Counted from the first letter of the stretch, positions 1-9,813 are shown. The stretch: 64,000 nucleotides of DNA from CAZIKF01 sp964539825 (GCA_964539825.1 CAZIKF010000024.1:7296-71295), one strand, 5' to 3'. Notes: generated by a model not told the origin, from the sequence alone. Program-made: numbers and translations.

Positions 1-2
1 AC

Positions 3-644
3 CATCGAGGAGAAGTAGTCTACAACTACATGAACCTCAATTGTGCCAAGACCGTTGCCCAGGCTTTGAAGTACGGGGCCGGTTTTGATGATGTCAAGGT
101 CAGGGGGAACCACCTGCTTGCCTCAATTCCTGGTTCCAAATATCTCTTTTCCCATGTACCCACCTCAACCGCTATGAACATCATGGATGTACTCTCAAAA
201 GAGGGTGTGAGCTTTAGCGTGGTTCTCTATAAAAAATTCGCAGGCTCGGAGCAACTTGATACCGAACATAACTTGAAGTTCAAAGATTTACCCAATCGAT
301 TTCCCTCGTTTAAGTCACTAGACTTTTTTAATGGATCCAAGGAATTCGAGTCCTATGAAAATCTGAAGGCAATGTATCTACTCTTTCACCTGGGTAAGTT
401 CGCACTGATCTTGGACGGCCCTTCACGAGAGCTTCGTATCGAGAGGCAGGCTCAGCCAAAGACCTACAAAGAGGCTTTGAAACTCGCCTCCAGACAGGGG
501 TATAAGAAGTCGAAGAATTTGATTCGAAGGGTCTTCAGAAGCATGGGTGTTAAGATCACTGCTGAAAACGACACCGGAGACTTATATAATCCTAAGCAGG
601 ATCAACACTTAAAACTATTTCCCCGCAAGCCTGGAGAAATTTAG
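3..644 (+). CDS. Unrecognised protein, 5' end outside the window
   Basis: The reading frame is already open at base 3 and reads through to the ATG at base 30 without a stop, and that ATG has no convincing ribosome binding site, so the gene most likely starts upstream of the window. The visible part is about 213 residues. Near its start is an Asn-Cys pair in the context NLNCAKTVAQAL, which recalls the Asn-Cys of papain-like or DUF4105-type domains (NNCTT...), but this is a weak, local likeness. The rest is a mixed helical/strand sequence with a basic C-terminal half and no membrane segment. The lipase gene follows after 47 bases on the same strand and may be co-transcribed. No function is assigned. 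Confidence 0.6.
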   Translation, partial: HRGEVVYNYMNLNCAKTVAQALKYGAGFDDVKVRGNHLLASIPGSKYLFSHVPTSTAMNIMDVLSKEGVSFSVVLYKKFAGSEQLDTEHNLKFKDLPNRFPSFKSLDFFNGSKEFESYENLKAMYLLFHLGKFALILDGPSRELRIERQAQPKTYKEALKLASRQGYKKSKNLIRRVFRSMGVKITAENDTGDLYNPKQDQHLKLFPRKPGEI

Positions 645-691
645 TCTCGCTGGCGAAGAGGCAAGATTAGCGTCCAGATAGGAGCAAACTA

Positions 692-1783
692 GTGAAGCAA
701 GTTATACCGGGAGTCATCCTCATTCTATTGCTCAGTTATAAGGGTTACAGCACCTCCCGGATAAGCGACCTGCTGTATACGAACCCGGGACAGGCCACAG
801 ATAATCAACTAAAGAAAAAGCAGCCGCCGGATTTCCTGGAGGATCGTGAAGGAGATGAATATCTTAAAGCGGAATCCCTGGAGCGAGCCTTCCACCCAAA
901 CTATGAGTACAAGTATTTTCAGGATTCACACAACCATCCCTTCCGGCCTTCTAGAATTCATTATGACCCGGTGAATGCCTGGTGGTTGGCGGAAGCCTCC
1001 TTCGCGGCCTATACGGAAGGAGAGTTTCTCACCAGGGCTCTCAAGGAAGCCGGCTTTGAAGAGGTTCGTTTCTTTCGTGGAGAATTGACGGATTCACAAG
1101 GATTTGTCGCTTCCAATTCAGGCTGGATTCTAGTCGCTTTCAGGGGTACCGAACCTACAAAACTCAAGGACTTTATCACGGATTCAGACTTCTTCCTCGA
1201 CGATTCAGGACAGGGTGGGAAGGTACATTCAGGTTTCCTTGAGGCCTTTTTGGAACTGTGGAATACGGCGGGATTATCCTCCTACCTCAATACCCTTTTA
1301 GCAAAGAATCCACGACCACTCTGGTTCACCGGACATAGTCTCGGTGGTGCCATCGCAACCCTGGCCGCGGATCGTCATCAGGCAGCGACCGGGCTTTATA
1401 CTTTTGGTTCCCCCAGGGTTGGAAACTGGGCTTTCAAGCGTGACTTTAAAGTGCCCTACTTTCGCTTTGTTCATAACCTGGACCTGATCACCCATCTTCC
1501 CCCCATGATTCCCATCATCTCACCCTATATGCACGTTGGTAAGGCGCGTAGAATTTCCGCCCTGGGTGAGCTCATTTCTACTGTGGTGAAACTTCACAAG
1601 GCAAAGAATCAGACCAATGAGTCCTGGAGAAAAAGAATAGCTGATAAATTTCGCGGATCACTCAGGTACCTCTTTGATCACGCACCGGAGTATTACGCGA
1701 TTCATACCTGGAATCACTATCTAGATGTCCTTGGTGGAGCAGATCTACCGGAGGATTCGGACCAGGTACGACCTGATCTCTAG
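692..1783 (+). CDS. Secreted class 3 (alpha/beta hydrolase) lipase
   Basis: A 363-residue triacylglycerol-lipase-family protein that should hydrolyse acyl esters outside the cytoplasm. A hydrophobic N-terminus (residues 5-16) looks like a signal peptide or anchor. The oxyanion-side strand reads LVAFRGTEP (about 148-155). The nucleophile elbow GHSLGGA places the catalytic serine at residue 216. Asp264 in HNLDLITHLPP and His330 in FDHAPEYY are the likely other triad members. The order and spacing match the fungal-type Lipase_3 family. The start is GTG at 692, preceded by TAGGAG at a suitable distance. It converges on the methyltransferase gene with only one base between the stops. The true substrate (lipid or other ester) cannot be told from the sequence. 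Confidence 0.88.
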   Translation: MKQVIPGVILILLLSYKGYSTSRISDLLYTNPGQATDNQLKKKQPPDFLEDREGDEYLKAESLERAFHPNYEYKYFQDSHNHPFRPSRIHYDPVNAWWLAEASFAAYTEGEFLTRALKEAGFEEVRFFRGELTDSQGFVASNSGWILVAFRGTEPTKLKDFITDSDFFLDDSGQGGKVHSGFLEAFLELWNTAGLSSYLNTLLAKNPRPLWFTGHSLGGAIATLAADRHQAATGLYTFGSPRVGNWAFKRDFKVPYFRFVHNLDLITHLPPMIPIISPYMHVGKARRISALGELISTVVKLHKAKNQTNESWRKRIADKFRGSLRYLFDHAPEYYAIHTWNHYLDVLGGADLPEDSDQVRPDL

Positions 1784-1784
1784 A

Positions 1785-2501
1785 CTACCGAGTCAAACTC
1801 CAAAGTCCGGTACATTCCGCCAGGGAGATATAAGGACCAGGTTGGAGAAATTCAATCATGGACTCTCCAAAGAAGAATTCAGTCAGCTCGGTAGCAATCT
1901 TTAGATCAGGAAACATATAGTCGGTTCGAAGACAGTGCCGGTGCAGACCCCAGAATGACTCTAGATGTTCTTGATAGGCCAGTAAATGATCGGGAGGATT
2001 GGGTTCGGAGTGACCGGTTCCCAGCGTTTCTACAATAATGATCGTTCCTTTGTTTCTGAGTAATTTCAGCAGTCTTGAAATCACCTGATCAATTTTGTCT
2101 TTCCAACCGGTGGGATCAAGGTCAACCAAATGACATAGGGTCCATCCCGCCAGGATTCCATCGAACTGGTTCTCCCTAAAGGGAAGCTGTAAATGGGATG
2201 CCTGTAGGATGGATATTTCTCCCTGGCAGACTGAACGTAGCTGCCTGAGCATTGGAAAGCTGAGATCATAAACGAACGGCTGGAGGGTCAGGCCCTTTAA
2301 GATTCTCGTCATACGTCCGGTTCCAGCCCCACAGTCAAGGAGGATAGATTTCTCCTGAAGGAGTGATGTCAGCATTCTTTCGAGGTTACCCGCATAGTCT
2401 TCATAACCCACAAGCTGGTCATAAAGATCAGGATGGTTTTCATAGAGAACTGAGAATTCCATGTTAACAACGGCTCTTAGACAGAGCTCTTTAGCCATCA
2501 T
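1785..2501 (-). CDS. Class I SAM-dependent methyltransferase
   Basis: A 238-residue cytoplasmic protein with the Rossmann SAM-binding motif I ILLDCGAGTGRMT at about residues 53-65, followed by an acidic/polar motif II strand (PFVYDLS), and motif IV FDGILAGWTLCHL. This is the Methyltransf_11/25 layout used for small molecules, lipids or quinones; the acceptor is unknown. Two starts are possible: ATG at 2501 or, 13 codons in, ATG at 2462; the homologous region begins near the second, and neither has a strong Shine-Dalgarno sequence. The gene is convergent with the lipase gene and divergent from the GNAT gene that starts 66 bases away. Confidence 0.85.
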   Translation of the reverse strand: MMAKELCLRAVVNMEFSVLYENHPDLYDQLVGYEDYAGNLERMLTSLLQEKSILLDCGAGTGRMTRILKGLTLQPFVYDLSFPMLRQLRSVCQGEISILQASHLQLPFRENQFDGILAGWTLCHLVDLDPTGWKDKIDQVISRLLKLLRNKGTIIIVETLGTGHSEPNPPDHLLAYQEHLESFWGLHRHCLRTDYMFPDLKIATELTEFFFGESMIEFLQPGPYISLAECTGLWSLTR

Positions 2502-2567
2502 ATAGAGCTGGGCTGAATTCCCCTATCTTCTTGTCCGACTCCTCTAAGTTTATTCCCGGGTATAATC

Positions 2568-3074
2568 ATGGTGAACCCTATGCTGAAGTCAAAGAGACTG
2601 ATCCTGAGAAACTACACCCCGTCAGACAGGGAGTTTTTTGTTTCCTTGAACTCAAATTCAGTGGTGCGCGAGCACATGGACGGAGCGCTCTCGGAAGAGC
2701 AGGCTGCTGACTTCTTTCAAAACCAGGTTCTTCAAAACTCCACAGCCTTTGTGATTGCTCTAAAAACTGACCCGGATACTTTGATCGGGCACATTTTTAT
2801 CAACCGGGAAGCGCAAACCGAACCCTTTCCTGAACTCGGCTATATGCTTGCCCAGCAGTATTGGGGACAAGGGTTTGCCACTGAAGCGGTGGGGCTTCTC
2901 CTACTGAATCAAAGCTCAGATCAAAAGCGGTTCTTTGCTACCTGTGACCTGGACCATCCCGGTTCTTACCGGGTTTTGGAAAAATGCGGCTTTTCGAAAA
3001 TAAGAGAAATCCATGATGACGGCGTCCCTTACGCCGTTTACCACTATTCTACCCTGAAACCTGAATCAGATTAG
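2568..3074 (+). CDS. GNAT N-acetyltransferase, RimJ/RimL type
   Basis: A 168-residue acetyltransferase that uses acetyl-CoA. It opens with the typical KSKRLILRNYTPSD strand and carries the CoA-pyrophosphate loop QQYWGQGFATEAV (about residues 103-115), then the conserved VLEKCGFSKI motif near the C-terminus. This is the RimJ/RimL subgroup that modifies N-terminal amino groups, amino acids, antibiotics or small amines; the substrate is not predictable. ATG at 2568 is taken, with a second ATG four codons later as an alternative. Its 3' end overlaps the stop of the convergent VOC gene by four bases. Confidence 0.85.
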   Translation: MVNPMLKSKRLILRNYTPSDREFFVSLNSNSVVREHMDGALSEEQAADFFQNQVLQNSTAFVIALKTDPDTLIGHIFINREAQTEPFPELGYMLAQQYWGQGFATEAVGLLLLNQSSDQKRFFATCDLDHPGSYRVLEKCGFSKIREIHDDGVPYAVYHYSTLKPESD

Positions 3075-3457
3075 CTATCGGAATTAGAATGAAGTGCGAT
3101 TCGATTGCCTTCGCTATCCAGTACAATGGCTCGAAATCCATGGGGTCCAATGGGGTGAATGGGCTCAAGAATCTTCCCACCCTGTGCTTCCACTTTTTGG
3201 GCCGCATCCTGGATTCGTCCATCGGCGTTCATATACACCAGAATTCCGCTATTGGCGGAAATTTCCTTCTCATTTACCACCAGGCAACCGCCGTTTCCGT
3301 CACGGTGGTAAATGACACCGAAAGAAAAGTCCCCCATTTTTTCTGTGCTGATCTCGACTCCCAGAACAGCGGAATAAAAACTAATTGCTCTGCTTAAGTC
3401 CGCTACTGGAATATCAAACCACACAGCCCTGTTATTCTGACTATTGAAATCACTCAT
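3071..3457 (-). CDS. VOC-superfamily (glyoxalase/bleomycin-resistance-like) protein
   Basis: A 128-residue single-domain vicinal-oxygen-chelate protein. It has the opening strand AVWFDIPVADLSRAISFY, the segment GVIYHRDGNGG, and the closing strand FRAIVLDSEGNRIALHSN, which is the paired beta-alpha-beta-beta-beta layout. Such proteins bind a metal and act as lyases, dioxygenases or binding proteins. This one is a stand-alone single-module version of unknown substrate, similar to YdeI/PA-type glyoxalase-like proteins. The start is set at ATG 3457 because AGGAGG sits 7-8 bases upstream; the in-frame TTG six codons earlier lies within that ribosome binding site. Confidence 0.82.
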   Translation of the reverse strand: MSDFNSQNNRAVWFDIPVADLSRAISFYSAVLGVEISTEKMGDFSFGVIYHRDGNGGCLVVNEKEISANSGILVYMNADGRIQDAAQKVEAQGGKILEPIHPIGPHGFRAIVLDSEGNRIALHSNSDS

Positions 3458-3600
3458 ATCACTTACCTCCTGCAAGAAGATGAAACCATAGATTTCCTGC
3501 TATTTCCCGCTTAATTGGAAAGAGAATGTAGAATCCGATTTATTTTTGAAGAATCTTCTGCTTTATGAGTACACGACAAGCTGGGATCTTCGCTAAATGA

Positions 3601-3627
3601 CAAACCCCTCAATCCTTGAGGGGTTTG
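3601..3627 (-). terminator. Strong hairpin downstream of the 3739-4305 gene
   Basis: A 12-bp perfect stem CAAACCCCTCAA / TTGAGGGGTTTG with a 3-base loop. It lies about 110 bases past the stop of the minus-strand lipoprotein gene. There is no T-run, so it may be an RNA stability hairpin rather than a classical intrinsic terminator. It is nested inside a wider inverted repeat, CGCTAAATGA (3591-3600) and TCATTTAGCG (3681-3690). Confidence 0.5.
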
Positions 3628-3738
3628 TGCATCGGATCAATTCACTCGGAGAGAGTGTGAAGGTTCTCAAAGAAGTCCCTTCATTTAGCGGGGCCTTCCC
3701 GCCAAAAGGAATTTTCTATTTCTCCCCGACAATCGTTC

Positions 3739-4305
3739 CTAGTTTCCCAGGGGTATCTCAAACATAATTTTGTTTTGATAAAATCGAGGTGTTTTCTTGA
3801 ACTTCACATCAGATGAAAGCGCTTCGATTTTGATTCTTTGATCTTCTTCAAGATCCAAAAGGCGGCTAAAGTCGGCGGTTTCCTCTTTACCCCCCTGGTC
3901 ATATTCATCAGATTCCAAATAGTGATCCACAGCACCAAGGACTTCAGCGGTTTGATACTCAAGAAATGCTGCCTTTACTTTAAAGTGGGCGATTGCATCG
4001 TTGGTCGAGAGTGAGCTCACTGAATACTTTTCCAGGAAAACATGCTGGTCTTTTACCAGTGAATTGAGCTGATTGGTTAGAGTTTCCATCGTATTTCCTC
4101 CCTGTCTTGACGTGAAAATCGTATCTAATGGATTCCTATGGGTATGATTCCTGGGTATGCTCCTGTACTTGCCACCTGGATTATTGAAATGCACTTCCGA
4201 ACGAGTCGCGATGTCTTCGAAACTGATCTCAGTAGTCGCGGAAATTTGGCAGCTGGTTAGCAAAGCTCCCATCATTGTGTTTTTGAAAATTTTAGTAGTC
4301 TTCAT
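3739..4305 (-). CDS. Putative lipoprotein of unknown function
   Basis: The start is set at ATG 4305 (188 residues) because GGGGAGAGAAAG directly precedes it. The N-terminus is basic, then hydrophobic, and ends in LLTSC with cysteine at residue 19, a good lipobox, so a membrane-anchored lipoprotein is predicted. The body is polar and helical with no recognised domain. A second, very strong internal ribosome binding site (GGGAGGAAATACG) precedes an in-frame ATG at 4089, which would give a 117-residue soluble form starting METLTNQLNSLV. The shorter form could be the real gene, with a separate short peptide upstream, or both could be made. It stands alone on its strand. Confidence 0.55.
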   Translation of the reverse strand: MKTTKIFKNTMMGALLTSCQISATTEISFEDIATRSEVHFNNPGGKYRSIPRNHTHRNPLDTIFTSRQGGNTMETLTNQLNSLVKDQHVFLEKYSVSSLSTNDAIAHFKVKAAFLEYQTAEVLGAVDHYLESDEYDQGGKEETADFSRLLDLEEDQRIKIEALSSDVKFKKTPRFYQNKIMFEIPLGN

Positions 4306-4623
4306 CTTTCTCTCCCCTGGGTCCGACCGAGGCCATGTGATTGTAGTTAGTCTTAGATTAAGAGAAAGATGAACCCTTGAGATCAATATCCCACCGGGCA
4401 TTCAAGATGTTCGACATGTTCGATCAAGGCAGTGCTTCTGATCCCCACAACCTTGATCGATACTCCGGTTGGAATTATGCCCAAACGCATTTGGTCATGA
4501 ACCTGCAAACGGGCATACCGTTTGCTTTTCGGTATAGGAACACTGCTGTCTAAGAGGTTAGGAACGTGGTGAGTACCCTGGAAAATAGAGGGTGTAAGTT
4601 CTATTTAAGAACCAAGAACCTAA
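4306..4623. other. Intergenic stretch without a recognisable gene
   Basis: About 320 bases between the lipoprotein start and the stop of the alpha-2-macroglobulin gene. It should hold the lipoprotein promoter. Visible structure is limited to small inverted repeats: CGATCAAGG (4421-4429) with CCTTGATCG (4451-4459), and ATACCG (4515-4520) with CGGTAT (4530-4535). The latter might contribute to transcript ends but has no T-run. No open frame with a ribosome binding site is evident. Confidence 0.5.
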
Positions 4624-7600
4624 CTAGCGCTGAACCCTGAGCATAGGCTTCAATCTGAAATAGTCTTGGAGCACGGGTTCATACATGGCCTGCACTGAAC
4701 TCCATGGCACCTGGCATTCACCAGCCTGGATTACCTGGACAGGTAAATCTAAAATACCCTCTGATTTTACATGCATGAAAAGCAAAACCCGGTCATCTCG
4801 AAAATCTGCATATTCCAACTTCAGACCGCTCTTGTAGAGCTGCTGTCCCTTTAACCTTGGATTAATAGCCTCTATGCAGGCCGGTAACCGCACATTTAAG
4901 ACTAGGTTTTCCAGATCTCTGGCCAGAATTTTCTGGCGGAAGATTAATTCCTCACCCACGCGCAGATTTTTCAGGTTTCCTCCCTTTAAAATTTGCTTCA
5001 GATTCAGTTTCTTGGAACGCTGAAAAATGGGTTCCGGACCCTGTCCTAGAACACTCAGCGCATAATTGGCCAAACCGCTTTTCACCCGTAATTCAAGTAG
5101 TGGATTGATGCTGGAGTCAAGGTGGATAGATTCCTTGTAGGTACCAGACAATTCAACCGGAGTCCGCCCGGGGAAGTTGAGTTTTCCCTGAAAGGGGCCT
5201 GGTTTTGTGGCGGGCTGTGCCTCGACCAGGATTCTAATGAGATGGGCTTTTTCCTGGGTACTTAGATAGCGGTGCTGGCGGAGGCGTTTCAAAGCCTGTT
5301 TGCGGATAACATCCTTAGGAAAGTCTCCGTACTTAAGCCCCAGGTAATCAATCCAGGTTTCATCTCTCAGACGGGAGGAAAACCAGGTGTTCTCACCCTT
5401 AAGAGAATACGTGCGAATCGCCCTCCAAATTTTTCTGGCCTCCTGTGTTTGGTCAAGAAGTGTGAGGGTGCTAGCTTTTAGAGCCTGAATGAGCCGATCA
5501 TTCTGATGTTTTTCAGTCTCTAACAGACTCTCCCATTGTTCTATTCGTAGACGATCCCTCTTTGCCAAAAGATAAGCTGCATGAAAGCGATGAAGGGTTT
5601 TTTCCTTTTTCTTCTCTAGAATTTTAAGAAGAATTGGATTAGAGAGTTTAAGAAGTTTCTGCGCTAGAGGGTCGTCTTGGAGTTGAATCAAGACCTCAGA
5701 CACGTAAAGACTCAACCCAGGGTAAACGCTTCCACCCGGGAAGAATTGGAAACCCTTGTTATCCTGAAAGTGCTTTTCTAATCGAATCACTCCCCCTTGC
5801 AGGAGAGTCTCTATTTCGAGGGGAGTCCATTCTTTGAGAACTCCCTGGAGTTTTTGAAGTGAATGCAGGGCTAAAATTCTTGAGGAAACTTGCTCCGCGC
5901 ATCCATAAGGGTAGTTCACCAAATCTTTAATGTGTGCTTTTAAAACCTGGTATGGATTTGAATCCAGCTCAATTAGCAGGGTTTTGTCTTCTAGACTTGC
6001 GTATCCTGCCGGGAGAATGGGAGCCCACTTTGTACCTGTCTGCCCTTGTTCCGTGTACTCACTTTGTACGTGGGAATTTTGGATGGGAAGGTTAAGCGAA
6101 GTGCTGGTGATTTGCCCCTTTTCATTCTTTAGCTCGAGGACGATTTCACCAGATCCTGGGCTCAGGGCCTTTGCCTCAATCAGGAAATCTTCTCGCTGCC
6201 GATCTTTTTCAAACAGAATGGAAGGCAGTTCTGAGATCTGAAGATTCTCGGTACTGGTCGAGTGAAGGCTCAGACCTGAATCCCAATTCCTGGGGGTCGT
6301 AGCCTGTACTGGAATGAGTACGCGATCTCCCTTGAACAAATAACGAGGCCAACTAGCGCTCAGCGTGGCTTCATCTCGTATAGAAAATCCCTTGCTGACA
6401 GAAGAAGCTGATCTGGAATGCAGCGCGACCACCCGTACCTCAACTTCACCCTGGAACCCTCGTGGATCAAAACTTAAGATGACATTCCCATCCTCACCTG
6501 GTTCCAGGGGACCTAGGAAATGGGCCTGGGGCTTGACCCGTTCATTGAGGCTATCTGGAGGTAAGTTTTTTTGCCTGGCTTTTTCAGCGCTCCCATCTCC
6601 TCCGAAACGAAGCATGGGATATTCCAGGGTGGGATCGTCCAGCTTATCCAGAAAATCGTAATGATAGATGGAATTTGGAATAGGAGCTCGTAACCCATCT
6701 TCGAAAGGCTTAAAACGATCTCTGACCAGGTCATGAATACCTCGGTCCACGATACTGGCATAGACTTCTGTTCCCTCCCGAAGTGGTCCCATGATCTTGA
6801 CGCTCTGCACTCCCCTTGATCGCAAGGGAGCATCGTTAGAGATTGATATCTCCTGTCTTCTCTGTGGATGTTGAAAGAAGAAGGTTATGGAGCCAGAGGC
6901 ATTAATGGGAAAGCGCAGAGGACTGACTCCAGAAAGAGATCGAATTGTCTGGACGCGTAGATTGAGATGGTCCACATTTAGGCCTATTGTCGTAGGGATA
7001 GTCACTTTGAGACTTGTGGTCCTGGCGCTTAGAGGAATGGAACGGCTTTCATAGATTCTATGATCACCCAGGGTATAGTGAAGAATGCCGGTCACAGGAG
7101 AATTGATCTGGACTGAGAGGGTTTCTCCTGGGCTCACATTCGTCTCATCAGCAAGTATCTGTACCTTTTTCAGAGAACCCGATGGGCGTAGGTACTGATC
7201 ACCCGAACCACCCACATAGGTACTATAGCTACCCAATGAGGAAGTCGTGAGATCTGTTACAAGAAGGACATAGTTACCGGAGCTTTCAAATTGGTACTCA
7301 AAACGATCTTCCTTAAGACCCGCGAGGCTTTTTATAGGTACCAATTCTTCCTTGTATCGAGATTGATTTTTGGACTGGTCAAAGCTCCACTTCCAAATTT
7401 TACGGAAGACTTCGACACTATAGGGAATCCTCAGTTCGGTCCCTTCGGGAATCTGAAGAAATTGCACCTGAAATTGATAAGGCTTACCAGTGCCAGGATA
7501 ACCATCAAATAAAGGGCGAATCCCCACAAAGCGACCACCAGGATAGTATTCGAATCCCAGGTAGTGATTGACTTCCCGACCTTCATCAAGGATCTGTACC

Positions 7601-9813
7601 TCGACCTGTCCCTTCATCTTTGCGGGCAGGTTTTTTTTCTTAAGGGGAACCTTGAGACTGAATTCACCATTCTTTCCGGTCCAGGTTTTGATCGTGGCCA
7701 GGGAATGGTTTATAGGTGAGGGAGAACCCGGCTTCATTCCCATGGTAAATCCAGGTGACTTTGAATGCCCTCCCGGCGTTTCACGGGCTTCTACCTGGAT
7801 CAGGACAGGCATATCAGAAGCGGGAGCGCCAAAGAGGAACCTGGCATTTCCGTGAACTTCAAGGATAGCTTCGTCGCCAATTACTGAGTGTGCTAACTCT
7901 GCTTGAACCTGGATTCTGGGGGGAAGAAAGGTCTCAAGGGAAAAACGGCTGATCAAGCGTTCCACACCGCCATAACGAGCATAGATACGGTAGGGTCCCG
8001 TCTTCCAGTCTGTAGCGGACTGAAAGGTGACTTTGAAAGCCCCTAACTCACTGGTTTTTTCGTTCAAACTCTGGAGGGTTTTCCCCTTCGGATCTACCAG
8101 GCGAACCTTAACAGGCATGGATTTAAGCGGTTCAAATTCATGGTTACGAATGTGAAAAAGCCAGGGAACATCCTCTCCAGGACGAAAAAGCTTTCTCTCT
8201 AGAAATCCCTGCACTCGAAAGAAATTTCCGGACATCCGGGGAGTGTTCTTTAGGTACTGAGAATGCAGACTTAAAAAGCTTTTTTTGGAATTTGAATCTA
8301 CGAGCACGAATCCCGGAGGCCTCTCTGCCTTCCAGGGTATGGAAACCGATCCTTTAGCATCGGTTGATTTCGCCGCCAGAGGTTGATGAAAGATATCAAA
8401 AACTGAAACTTCAGCCTGTTGAATCGACTTTAAACTTACCAGGTCATGGATCCAGACCCGTAAGCTGTCACGATCTCTCTCTGCCCTGATCCCCAGTTCT
8501 GTGGGGATCAGTATTTTTTCATCGAGAAGAACTGGTTTGCCTTTCACTTTGTGAAAAAACCGTACTGCGTATATTCCATTTTTCAATTGAGTAAGTCCCA
8601 GTTCATGGGGTTTGATGGAAGATTTGGTGATTTCATTGATCGGGGCGCTTAGTTTCAGACTTTTCTGAGAATGAATGGGGCTGAGGCTCAGAAGTCTTCT
8701 CATATTTGGACTTCCGAACTGAAAGAAGTAGGGTTCATGACTCTCAGGCATTTTATGGAGGACCGCATCCACCTCTGGCAGATTGCACCACTCAAAGCTT
8801 AAAGGGGCATCAAGAGATGAGACGTACTGAAGCTTATTCTCCAGGAGCATATAGGGTTCACGCTTCGGAATTTTAATCGAAAAGGAATAGCTCTTTTTGG
8901 TTTCAAGGGGTTTCGCTTGAAACCCGGGTAGCACTTCCAGGCGAATCTCACTATCTGGAGGAAATTCTCCAAAGATATCCACCATATAAGAACTTTTCTG
9001 CTTCCCGGACCAACGCCCGTAATTATATTCACTAGCACCTAACTGGAATGGGATTTCAGGCTGGATGCGAATCTTGGAGCGGTTTTTTTTTGATGACATT
9101 CTCTCGGGCAGGTATAGCCGAATCTTAAATCTTCCCCGGGGTTGGGTTAGCACTTTAGGAGGATCTAGAAATATCAGTCCCGCGAGTTTCTTATCAGGAC
9201 TGAAAGTCTTCTGGGTTTTCTTATGGGAATCCAACAGCCATTCTCTTTCTCCCTTTTGAAAAGTACTCTGGCCCTGGTTTTCATAGATGACTTTAAGATT
9301 TGATTTTGAATCAAATGTATCTACGATTTGGAGCCAGAAAGCATGGGAGGGTGTTTGTGGAAAAACTTGATAGCTAAGAGCGTGCTCACTTTGATTTTTC
9401 TTAGTGTAAATTTTGATGAGTTCGGCCAATTGATTTGCTTGTACGGGGGCGTTGAATTTAATAGAGAGACCAGTTCCCACTCCCTCAATGGCCATCCTCT
9501 CAACTCTCTGAATTTCTATAGGCAGAATCACGATCTTCTGAATTTGAAGATTTTGAAAAGGAGGGAGAAAGACACAATCGTAACTCTTTCCAGCTTGAAG
9601 TTCTTGATGGGGAAAGAAGGTAAAGCCTTTCTCATTTTCTACATGAATCATACCTTTGATAGAGCCGGGGCATTCCATGGCATCCTGAAAATATCGATCC
9701 CGGTTTTCTTTCGGAAACCAGCCATTTACCAGGTTAAGCTGATAACTCGATTGCTGCGGTAGGGCTGCCGGAAGGTTGAAAAGTATAAGAAAGAAAAGGG
9801 CTGCAAACCTCAT
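4624..9813 (-). CDS. Bacterial alpha-2-macroglobulin, thioester type
   Basis: A 1729-residue secreted protein of the bacterial alpha-2-macroglobulin (YfhM/ECAM) family, which traps proteases in the periplasm. It starts with a signal peptide (MRFAALFFLILFNLPAALPQ), followed by a long array of beta-sandwich macroglobulin domains, an alpha/alpha-barrel-like helical part, and a C-terminal receptor-like domain. The internal thioester motif is intact: GCAEQ with cysteine 1305 and glutamine 1308. Length is typical for the family (about 1500-1900). Its ATG overlaps the stop of pbpC by four bases, so translation is coupled. In known genomes this pair is thought to guard and repair the wall after protease attack. 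Confidence 0.92.
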   Translation of the reverse strand: MRFAALFFLILFNLPAALPQQSSYQLNLVNGWFPKENRDRYFQDAMECPGSIKGMIHVENEKGFTFFPHQELQAGKSYDCVFLPPFQNLQIQKIVILPIEIQRVERMAIEGVGTGLSIKFNAPVQANQLAELIKIYTKKNQSEHALSYQVFPQTPSHAFWLQIVDTFDSKSNLKVIYENQGQSTFQKGEREWLLDSHKKTQKTFSPDKKLAGLIFLDPPKVLTQPRGRFKIRLYLPERMSSKKNRSKIRIQPEIPFQLGASEYNYGRWSGKQKSSYMVDIFGEFPPDSEIRLEVLPGFQAKPLETKKSYSFSIKIPKREPYMLLENKLQYVSSLDAPLSFEWCNLPEVDAVLHKMPESHEPYFFQFGSPNMRRLLSLSPIHSQKSLKLSAPINEITKSSIKPHELGLTQLKNGIYAVRFFHKVKGKPVLLDEKILIPTELGIRAERDRDSLRVWIHDLVSLKSIQQAEVSVFDIFHQPLAAKSTDAKGSVSIPWKAERPPGFVLVDSNSKKSFLSLHSQYLKNTPRMSGNFFRVQGFLERKLFRPGEDVPWLFHIRNHEFEPLKSMPVKVRLVDPKGKTLQSLNEKTSELGAFKVTFQSATDWKTGPYRIYARYGGVERLISRFSLETFLPPRIQVQAELAHSVIGDEAILEVHGNARFLFGAPASDMPVLIQVEARETPGGHSKSPGFTMGMKPGSPSPINHSLATIKTWTGKNGEFSLKVPLKKKNLPAKMKGQVEVQILDEGREVNHYLGFEYYPGGRFVGIRPLFDGYPGTGKPYQFQVQFLQIPEGTELRIPYSVEVFRKIWKWSFDQSKNQSRYKEELVPIKSLAGLKEDRFEYQFESSGNYVLLVTDLTTSSLGSYSTYVGGSGDQYLRPSGSLKKVQILADETNVSPGETLSVQINSPVTGILHYTLGDHRIYESRSIPLSARTTSLKVTIPTTIGLNVDHLNLRVQTIRSLSGVSPLRFPINASGSITFFFQHPQRRQEISISNDAPLRSRGVQSVKIMGPLREGTEVYASIVDRGIHDLVRDRFKPFEDGLRAPIPNSIYHYDFLDKLDDPTLEYPMLRFGGDGSAEKARQKNLPPDSLNERVKPQAHFLGPLEPGEDGNVILSFDPRGFQGEVEVRVVALHSRSASSVSKGFSIRDEATLSASWPRYLFKGDRVLIPVQATTPRNWDSGLSLHSTSTENLQISELPSILFEKDRQREDFLIEAKALSPGSGEIVLELKNEKGQITSTSLNLPIQNSHVQSEYTEQGQTGTKWAPILPAGYASLEDKTLLIELDSNPYQVLKAHIKDLVNYPYGCAEQVSSRILALHSLQKLQGVLKEWTPLEIETLLQGGVIRLEKHFQDNKGFQFFPGGSVYPGLSLYVSEVLIQLQDDPLAQKLLKLSNPILLKILEKKKEKTLHRFHAAYLLAKRDRLRIEQWESLLETEKHQNDRLIQALKASTLTLLDQTQEARKIWRAIRTYSLKGENTWFSSRLRDETWIDYLGLKYGDFPKDVIRKQALKRLRQHRYLSTQEKAHLIRILVEAQPATKPGPFQGKLNFPGRTPVELSGTYKESIHLDSSINPLLELRVKSGLANYALSVLGQGPEPIFQRSKKLNLKQILKGGNLKNLRVGEELIFRQKILARDLENLVLNVRLPACIEAINPRLKGQQLYKSGLKLEYADFRDDRVLLFMHVKSEGILDLPVQVIQAGECQVPWSSVQAMYEPVLQDYFRLKPMLRVQR

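Noticed and set aside
4401..4623. Small inverted repeats as a terminator of the alpha-2-macroglobulin gene
   Set aside because: Stems are only six to nine pairs with no T-run; not enough to call.
9328..9762. 144-codon frame on the plus strand
   Set aside because: Antisense to the alpha-2-macroglobulin gene, no ribosome binding site and no recognisable domain.
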